Assembly (NCBI RefSeq): GCF_019973775.1
Contig: NZ_AP025032.1
Location: 310,001 to 374,000, forward strand
Direction: 5' to 3'
DNA: 64,000 bases
From: Aureimonas sp. SA4125
GTDB lineage: Bacteria; Pseudomonadota; Alphaproteobacteria; Rhizobiales; Rhizobiaceae
Shown here: piece after piece, positions 58,326 to 64,000 of the stretch
How the letters are laid out: every line of letters begins with the position of its first letter
Position numbering within the stretch: position 1 is the first letter of the stretch
Translations under genes and position numbers: made by a program
The notes under the pieces: model-generated
The model's database searches: none
Told to the model about the DNA's origin: nothing
What the model saw: the letters and a program-made list of their open reading frames with translations, nothing else

Positions 58326-60365
58326 ATGAAGATACGGGAGTCGCTGAAGCGCTTCAGGCGCGGCGAAAAAGGCAACTTCGCAGTGCTGGGCGCTCTGGTC
58401 GCCGTTCCGCTGGTTCTGGCCATGGGCGGCGCCGTGGATCTCAGCATGATGTATTCGAACCGGGTACAGGTTCAAAATGCCGCCGACGCGGCAGCCCTTG
58501 CTGCGGCCAAGCAGTATTCCGTCGATCCAGATCCGGCGAATCTCGCGCTCTACGCGAAGAACTTTTTCGACGGCAACGTCAGCGGGCTGTCCCGGAGCAC
58601 GGCCAGCCTCGTTTACGACGGCGTGAGCTTCGATGAAGATCACACGCGTCAGTTGAAGCTTCACGCCGAATATACGTACAGCCCGATGTTCCTGCCGCTG
58701 AGCGTGACCGCGTCCAAGATCTTCGGCGGCAAGATCATCAAGGTCGCCAGCACCGTGCAGGTGTCGGATACGACCGTCGAGGTGGCGATGGTGCTCGACA
58801 CTTCCGGGTCGATGGCAAGTTCGCCCAGCGCCGGTGGCGAATCGAAGATTGTGACGCTGCGCCGCGTCGCCCGCTCTGCAGCGGCGAAATTCTTCGCCGG
58901 TTCCGGCGCTGCTTCCGACGATCCGGCGCGGGTCGCCGTCGTGCCGTTCTCGGGCGCCGTGAACCTCGGCGTGGACAATCTCGATGCCTGGTGGATGGAC
59001 CCGAAGGGGCTGTCGCCGCTTCATCACGAGAACTTCGACTGGACGACGCTGACGGACGCCGGCGGCAACCGGCTGGCGACACCTTCGACGAGCGACAAAG
59101 GCTGGTACCTGACCGCCAACCCCGCCGTGCCGCTGACGCGCCAGTACGTCGTGAAGAACATGAAGACGCCGACGACCGTCAAGGATACGGCAGCCTGCAA
59201 GTACAAGGGCGAGACCTATTCCGGCTGCACCTGGTCGGGGAAGGACGGCTCCTGGGTGATGAAGAAGTCCTCCCCGATCTGCAGCCAGTCCAGCGACCCG
59301 ACGGGGTGCCACCCCTACAGAATTACCTATGCCAGCAAGCCGATGTTCGAGCTCCGCGGCTGCGTCGAAGCGCGGGGCGGGGTCTATGGAGTGACCGACG
59401 ACGCGCCGTCGGAGAAAAATCCCGCGACGCTCTTCGTTCCCTACATGGCCGTCGACGAGCCCGATTCGACCGGGTTCAACAATTTTCTCGCCGACGACGC
59501 CTTCCAGTTTCCGCAGGGGGTCTATCCGCTGGACGGCAAGAGTTTCTTCGCCCAGCAGCGCAACATGAACAAGTATCTCCTCTACCCGACCCGGACGCAG
59601 TCGAGGGAAGGGGACAATCATCGCTACAGCCCCAACCACATCTGCGATTCCGCGCCGGTGATGCCGCTCTCGACGGATGCCGCTGCGGTCGACGGCATGA
59701 TCGGCGGGCTCGAGGCGGTGGGCGCCACCAATGTCGATGAGGGCGTCGGCTGGGGCTGGCGTGTCCTGTCGCCCGGCGAACCCTTCGCCGGCAGCCGTGC
59801 CTATTCCGACCCGAAGAATATCAAGGCGATCATCCTGATGACCGACGGCGAGAACACCTCCTACGTCTCGGGCAATGACGACAAGTCGTGGTTCAGCTCC
59901 TACGGGTTCGCCCAGGTGCCGGTCTACAATACGAAGAACGAGCAGACCGGGACGAAGGCGGGCCGGATCTTCGAACAGTCGGGCCAGTCGGTCAGCTACA
60001 CCAATTCCGCCTTCACGCTCGCCATGGACGGCCGCACCAGGAAAGTCTGCGCCAACGCCAAGGCCGATGGCAAGAGCATCATGACCGATGCCAACGGCGC
60101 GCAGCTGAGCGACGAGCGCGGGCCTGTCGTGAAGGACGGCATCATCATCTACACCATCGCCTTCGACATTCCCAAAGCCTCGGCGACGAGAGTCGATGCG
60201 CTTCTGAAGGACTGCGCCTCCTACAGGACCGAGGATCTGCGCAACACGGCGCTGGCCTATGCCAGCAAGGCAAAGAACTTCTATTCGGCAAAGAACGCCG
60301 CCGAGCTCGACGAGGCCTTTGCCGCGATCGCCGCCTCGCTCTCCAAGCTTCGCGTCGCGCGCTGA
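58326..60365 (+). CDS. TadG-like pilus protein with vWA domain
   Basis: This 679-residue protein has a TadE/G-type N-terminus (KGNFAVLGALVAVPLVLAM, then AVDLSMMYSNRVQVQNAADA) and a von Willebrand factor A domain with the MIDAS VLDTSGSM (D158) and later ILMTDGEN. The middle holds several Cys that could form disulphides after export. Proteins of this type are linked to Flp/Tad pilus assembly or surface attachment, but no other tad genes are in the window. Confidence 0.87.
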   Translation: MKIRESLKRFRRGEKGNFAVLGALVAVPLVLAMGGAVDLSMMYSNRVQVQNAADAAALAAAKQYSVDPDPANLALYAKNFFDGNVSGLSRSTASLVYDGVSFDEDHTRQLKLHAEYTYSPMFLPLSVTASKIFGGKIIKVASTVQVSDTTVEVAMVLDTSGSMASSPSAGGESKIVTLRRVARSAAAKFFAGSGAASDDPARVAVVPFSGAVNLGVDNLDAWWMDPKGLSPLHHENFDWTTLTDAGGNRLATPSTSDKGWYLTANPAVPLTRQYVVKNMKTPTTVKDTAACKYKGETYSGCTWSGKDGSWVMKKSSPICSQSSDPTGCHPYRITYASKPMFELRGCVEARGGVYGVTDDAPSEKNPATLFVPYMAVDEPDSTGFNNFLADDAFQFPQGVYPLDGKSFFAQQRNMNKYLLYPTRTQSREGDNHRYSPNHICDSAPVMPLSTDAAAVDGMIGGLEAVGATNVDEGVGWGWRVLSPGEPFAGSRAYSDPKNIKAIILMTDGENTSYVSGNDDKSWFSSYGFAQVPVYNTKNEQTGTKAGRIFEQSGQSVSYTNSAFTLAMDGRTRKVCANAKADGKSIMTDANGAQLSDERGPVVKDGIIIYTIAFDIPKASATRVDALLKDCASYRTEDLRNTALAYASKAKNFYSAKNAAELDEAFAAIAASLSKLRVAR

Positions 60366-60487
60366 TCGGCGCCGGCAGCCGGCTCGCTTGACCCCGCGCG
60401 CCGGGCTGGCTATCGCCGGTCCGGCGCGGTCGCTCCGTCCGGCACACGGCCGGCAAGCGTCGTGGGAAGCGAAAGCGACAGGGTCCA

Positions 60488-61327
60488 ATGACGCAACTGC
60501 AAAGCATTGACGGGTTGGCGGCGGTCGCCGGCGGTTACGACGCCATTTTCTGCGACGTCTGGGGGGTCGTCCACGACGGCGAGAAGAAGTCGCCGTCGGC
60601 CGAGGCGGCACTGGCGGCCGCGCGGACGGCGGGGTGCAGGGTCTTCCTTCTCACCAATTCGCCGCGCCGGGCGGAGAGCGTCGCCAGCCAGCTCGACGCG
60701 TTCGGCGTGGCGCGGTCCGCCTATGATGGCATCGTGACGTCGGGGGATGTAACGCGTGCCCTCATCGCGAGGGCGGGAAAGGAACTTTTCCATCTCGGTC
60801 CCGCCCGCGACGTGGATCTCTTCGCCGACCTCGACGTCGCGCTTGTTCCGGCGGACAAGGCCGAGGCGGTCGTGTGCACCGGGCTCGTCAACGACGAGGT
60901 CGAGACGCCCGAGGACTATGCCGCGACTCTGGCACAGATGCAGGCGCGCGGCCTGCCGATGATCTGCGCCAATCCCGATATCGTCGTCCATCGCGGTGAC
61001 CGGCTGATCTGGTGCGCCGGGGCGCTTGCCCGCGACTATGTCGCGCTCGGCGGCGACGTGCGCATGGCCGGAAAGCCATATCGCCCGATCTATGAGGAGG
61101 CGTGCCTGGCGGCGGCGATCGCTCCCGGCCAGACGGTGCTGGCCATCGGCGACGGGCTGAATACCGACATTCGCGGGGCCAACGATTTCGGGCTCGACGT
61201 GCTCCTCATCGTCGGCGGCATCCACGGAGCGGAATTGGGCAGCGCCGGCGGCGAGCCGAGGGCGCTCGAAAGGCTCCTTGCAGAGCAGGATCTCACGGCG
61301 CGCTACTTCATGCCCAGTCTCGCATGA
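60488..61327 (+). CDS. TIGR01459 family HAD-type hydrolase
   Basis: This 279-residue HAD hydrolase has the motif I sequence IFCDVWGVVHDGEKKS (nucleophile Asp in DVW) and GDGLNTDIRGANDFGL at motif IV. The TIGR01459 family is common in alphaproteobacteria and often precedes ribF, as here, where the stop overlaps the ribF ATG by 4 bases. Riboflavin-linked phosphate removal is possible but unproven. Confidence 0.9.
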   Translation: MTQLQSIDGLAAVAGGYDAIFCDVWGVVHDGEKKSPSAEAALAAARTAGCRVFLLTNSPRRAESVASQLDAFGVARSAYDGIVTSGDVTRALIARAGKELFHLGPARDVDLFADLDVALVPADKAEAVVCTGLVNDEVETPEDYAATLAQMQARGLPMICANPDIVVHRGDRLIWCAGALARDYVALGGDVRMAGKPYRPIYEEACLAAAIAPGQTVLAIGDGLNTDIRGANDFGLDVLLIVGGIHGAELGSAGGEPRALERLLAEQDLTARYFMPSLA

Positions 61328-62295
61328 TCCACCGCTGCACCGACCCGCGTGAGCTTGGCGCATCGCATCGCGGGGCCGTCGTTGCGATCGGCAATTTCGA
61401 CGGCGTGCATCGCGGTCACCAGGCCGTGCTGGATGCGGCCCGCAGCGAGGCGGCACGCCGCGAGGCGCCGCTCGTCTGCCTCACCTTCGAGCCGCACCCG
61501 CGCAGCGTCTTCCGTCCGGACCAGCCGGTGCCGCGGCTGACGCCGGCGCCGATGAAGGCGCGGCTTCTGGATGCCCTCGGCTTCGACGCCGTCGTCGAGC
61601 ACCGCTTCGACCGTGATGTCGCCAAGCTCAGCGCCGATGCCTTCGTCGCCGAGGTGCTGGTCGCCCAGCTCGCCGTCCGCCATGTCGTCGTCGGCTTCGA
61701 CTTCCAGTTCGGCGCCTACCGCCTCGGCACGCCGCCCTTTCTCGTCGAGCAAGGCGCCGCGCGCGGCTTTGGCGTCACCGTCGTCGAGGCTTTCGTCGAC
61801 GAAGGCGGGGCGATCGTCTCCTCCAGCCGCATCCGCGAGGATCTCGGCCGCGGCGAGGTCGCCGAGGCGGCGGCCCGGCTCGGCTATCGCTGGACCATCG
61901 AGGCGCCCGTCGTCCACGGCCAGAAGATCGGCCGCACCCTTGGCTATCCCACCGCCAACATGGCCTTCGCCACCGACGATCTTCTCGCCCACGGTATCTA
62001 TGCCATCAGGTTCCGCAGGGCCGACGGGACGCTCCACGACGGCGTCGCGAGCTATGGCCGGCGGCCGACCTTCGACAACGGCGCCGCCCTGTTCGAGACC
62101 TATCTCTTCGATTTTTCCGGCGATCTCTACGGCGAGACCGCCGAAGTCTCGCTCTTCGCCTTCCTGCGCGGCGAGGAAAAGTTCGACGGCGTAGATCCGC
62201 TCATTGCGCAGATGGACCGCGACGCGGCCGAGGCGCGGGCGTTCCTGGCCGGCGCGGCGCCGCTGTCGCCGCTCGATTCCGCCATCGCCTTCTGA
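61324..62295 (+). CDS. ribF: Bifunctional riboflavin kinase/FAD synthetase
   Basis: This 323-residue enzyme makes FMN and FAD. The N-terminal nucleotidyltransferase has VVAIGNFDGVHRGHQAVLDA and GFDFQFGAYRLGTPPFL; the flavokinase domain has GYPTANMAF and GVASYGRRPTFDN. It starts on the ATGA overlap with the HAD gene. Confidence 0.96.
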   Translation: MIHRCTDPRELGASHRGAVVAIGNFDGVHRGHQAVLDAARSEAARREAPLVCLTFEPHPRSVFRPDQPVPRLTPAPMKARLLDALGFDAVVEHRFDRDVAKLSADAFVAEVLVAQLAVRHVVVGFDFQFGAYRLGTPPFLVEQGAARGFGVTVVEAFVDEGGAIVSSSRIREDLGRGEVAEAAARLGYRWTIEAPVVHGQKIGRTLGYPTANMAFATDDLLAHGIYAIRFRRADGTLHDGVASYGRRPTFDNGAALFETYLFDFSGDLYGETAEVSLFAFLRGEEKFDGVDPLIAQMDRDAAEARAFLAGAAPLSPLDSAIAF

Positions 62296-62411
62296 TCGCC
62301 ATCGCGGGGCGGCTGCATGGCTCCTGGCGTTTCGCAGCGCCCTCCGAGCGAGGCACCGTGTGCCCCGCGATTCCGCTTTATACGGGCGGCGCGTATTGCT
62401 AGAGAGGCGCC

Positions 62412-62465
62412 ATGACCCTTGTCTCGCCCTTGCGAATTATCCGCCCGGTCGCGCGCGCCCTCTGA
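62412..62465 (+). CDS. Candidate 17-residue leader peptide upstream of ileS
   Basis: MTLVSPLRIIRPVARAL has AGAGG five bases before the ATG, a better ribosome binding site than ileS itself shows. It contains two consecutive Ile codons (ATT ATC). The roughly 100 bases between its stop and ileS are GC-rich and can form alternative hairpins. It may be an Ile-sensing attenuator for ileS. Inference only. Confidence 0.4.
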   Translation: MTLVSPLRIIRPVARAL

Positions 62466-62565
62466 GCCGGCGGCCGGGACAGCGATCACGCGCCGCCCGC
62501 ACCGCGGCGACGACATTCTCCGCGCCGCGCCGTTTTCCGGCCCGCGAACATGAAAAAGATCCGAC

Positions 62566-64000
62566 ATGAGCGACGCTGCCGAAACGACCGATTATTCCAA
62601 GACCCTCTATCTGCCCGAGACCGATTTCCCCATGCGGGCCGGGCTGCCGCAGAAGGAGCCGGAATGGATCGCCCGCTGGGATTCCGAGAACCTTTATGAG
62701 GCGCTGCGCAAGGACGCCGCCGGCCGGCCGAAATACGTCCTGCACGACGGCCCGCCCTACGCCAACGGCACGCTCCACATCGGCCACGCGCTGAACAAGA
62801 TCCTGAAGGACGTCATCACCCGCTCCTTCCAGATGCGCGGCTATGATTCCAACTATGTGCCGGGCTGGGACTGCCACGGCCTGCCGATCGAATGGAAGAT
62901 CGAGGAGGCCTACCGCGCCAAGGGCAAGAACAAGGACGAGGTCCCGGTCAACGAGTTCCGGAAGGAATGCCGCGAGTTCGCCGCGCACTGGGTCGGCGTG
63001 CAGTCGGCCGAGTTCCGCCGCCTCGGCGTCGAGGGCGATTTCGCCGACCCCTATCTGACGATGAATTTCGGCGCCGAGTCGGTGATCGCCGGCGAACTCC
63101 TGAAATTCGCCATGTCCGGCCAGCTCTACCGCGGCTCCAAGCCGATCATGTGGTCGGTGGTCGAGAAGACCGCGCTGGCCGAGGCCGAGATCGAGTACGA
63201 GGATTACGAGAGCGACACGGTCTGGGTGAAGTTCCCGGTGCGTGACGGCGGCGACTTGGCGGGTGCCTCCGTCGTCATCTGGACAACCACGCCCTGGACC
63301 ATGCCCGGCAACCGCGCCGTGGCCTACTCCGATCGCGTGCAGTACGGCCTCTACGAGGTCACCGCGCCCGACGACGCGGAAGCCCCGCGCTGGGCGGCCT
63401 TCGGCGAGAAGCTGATCCTCGCCGACAAGCTATCTGCCGACGTCTTCGCCAAGGCGCGGGTGCCGGAGGGGGGGTACGTTCGTGTGGCTGACGTCTCAGC
63501 CGCGGACCTCGCACAGCTCACGCTCGCCCACCCCCTCAAGGGTTTCCGCCCGACGCCGAAGCCGCCGATCTCCCCCCTTGAGGGGGAGATGCCTGGCAAG
63601 GCAGAGGGGGGTGGTCCAGGTGCTGCGCTCACAAATCAGCCCCTCGCCGACGTCGGCGGCAGCGTGCCCCCCTCTGGCCTGCCGGCCATCTCCCCCTCGA
63701 GGGGGGAGATCGATGGGTCGGAAGCCTACGCCTTCCCCGTCCCCCTCCTCGAAGGCGAGCACGTCACCGACGAGGCCGGCACCGGCTTCGTCCACACCGC
63801 GCCGAGCCATGGTCGCGAGGATTTCGACGTCTGGACCTCTAGTAAGCGGCTGCTCGAGACGAAGGGCATCGACACCGCCATCCCCTTCACCGTCGACGAT
63901 GACGGCTTCTACACCAAGGACGTTCCCGGTTTCGGCCCCGACGCGCCGGAGGGCCCGGCCCGCGTCATCGACGACAAGGGCAAGAAGGGCGACGCCAATG
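62566..64000 (+). CDS. ileS: Isoleucyl-tRNA synthetase (5' part, runs off the window)
   Basis: This is 478 residues of a class Ia synthetase, from [20 protein letters not shown]. The HIGH motif is in [15 protein letters not shown], and the catalytic N-terminal and the start of the CP1 editing domain ([32 protein letters not shown]) are present; KMSKS lies beyond the edge. An unusual block of about 50 residues (about 335-384) lies within the editing domain and is encoded by a palindromic repeat. Confidence 0.96.
   Translation, partial: MSDAAETTDYSKTLYLPETDFPMRAGLPQKEPEWIARWDSENLYEALRKDAAGRPKYVLHDGPPYANGTLHIGHALNKILKDVITRSFQMRGYDSNYVPGWDCHGLPIEWKIEEAYRAKGKNKDEVPVNEFRKECREFAAHWVGVQSAEFRRLGVEGDFADPYLTMNFGAESVIAGELLKFAMSGQLYRGSKPIMWSVVEKTALAEAEIEYEDYESDTVWVKFPVRDGGDLAGASVVIWTTTPWTMPGNRAVAYSDRVQYGLYEVTAPDDAEAPRWAAFGEKLILADKLSADVFAKARVPEGGYVRVADVSAADLAQLTLAHPLKGFRPTPKPPISPLEGEMPGKAEGGGPGAALTNQPLADVGGSVPPSGLPAISPSRGEIDGSEAYAFPVPLLEGEHVTDEAGTGFVHTAPSHGREDFDVWTSSKRLLETKGIDTAIPFTVDDDGFYTKDVPGFGPDAPEGPARVIDDKGKKGDAN
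63568..63710. repeat. Composite palindromic repeat inserted in frame in ileS
   Basis: There is a hairpin at each end (ATCTCCCCC/GGGGGAGAT at 63568-63590, and the same stem again at 63688-63710) and longer inverse arms between them (63591-63611 with 63667-63687), so the whole element of about 143 bases is a nested palindrome. Reading frame is kept across it. Elements of this type (CATCTCCCC...GGGGAGATG ends) are familiar between Rhizobiales genes. Confidence 0.85.

Noticed and set aside
62550..62565. An ATG before ileS (MKKIRHERR...)
   Set aside because: It is out of frame with ileS and has no ribosome binding site.

Overview
The window is a chromosomal stretch of a high-GC alphaproteobacterium, most likely Hyphomicrobiales (Rhizobiales). 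The lineage is supported by a tRNA-His with no G at position -1 and A73, matched by a long alpha-type HisRS; a glnII gene divergent from a DUF2735 gene; a CbrA/PdhS-type multi-PAS histidine kinase; a CIRCE-controlled groESL operon; and a hisS-hisZ-hisG operon. The gene content resembles Aurantimonadaceae, but genus cannot be fixed from the sequence. No phage, plasmid, insertion sequence or CRISPR array is seen.

Layout. 0.07-10.8 kb: a DUF2948 gene, then an exopolysaccharide locus on both strands (O-antigen-ligase-like polymerase, GT2, GT4, WecB/TagA-type transferase, DUF6492 protein, Wzx-type flippase, Tat-exported GH10 glycanase, Wzz/GNVR chain-length protein with no kinase domain). 11-15.4 kb: a 1479-residue PAS histidine kinase. 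15.5-20.7 kb: phasin, tRNA-His, host-attachment-family protein, xseA, a LysR regulator divergent from a DUF1127 gene. 20.7-27.8 kb: CNNM/CBS transporter, DUF937-like protein, glutamate-cysteine ligase, rsmE, tag, a small Cys-rich protein, DUF2927. 28-32.6 kb: two tandem L,D-transpeptidases, then glnII (with a clear sigma-54 promoter), DUF2735 and glutaminase. 32.8-42.3 kb: two divergent respiratory 2-hydroxyacid oxidation operons, glcD-uma2-glcE-DUF433-DUF5615-glcF on the minus strand and lutA-macro-DUF29-lutB-lutC on the plus strand. 42.9-49.6 kb: LysE exporter, a small acidic protein, hisS-hisZ-hisG, a diguanylate cyclase, DoxX. 49.7-55.7 kb: fumC, a three-gene molybdenum hydroxylase operon (2Fe-2S subunit, Mo subunit, dihaem cytochrome c), CsbD, TauE/SafE. 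55.9-64 kb: groESL, a TadG/vWA protein, a TIGR01459 HAD protein, ribF, a candidate leader peptide, and the 5' part of ileS.

The most unusual features are these. The glc and lut operons are each interrupted, in translationally coupled register, by small genes of toxin/antitoxin or ADP-ribose type. A palindromic repeat of about 145 bp lies in frame inside ileS and adds about 50 residues to the editing domain. A 17-codon reading frame with a good ribosome binding site and tandem Ile codons lies directly upstream of ileS. The alpha-specific tRNA-His and its matching HisRS are both encoded here. Gene functions are assigned from recognisable motifs read by eye; no database search was possible.
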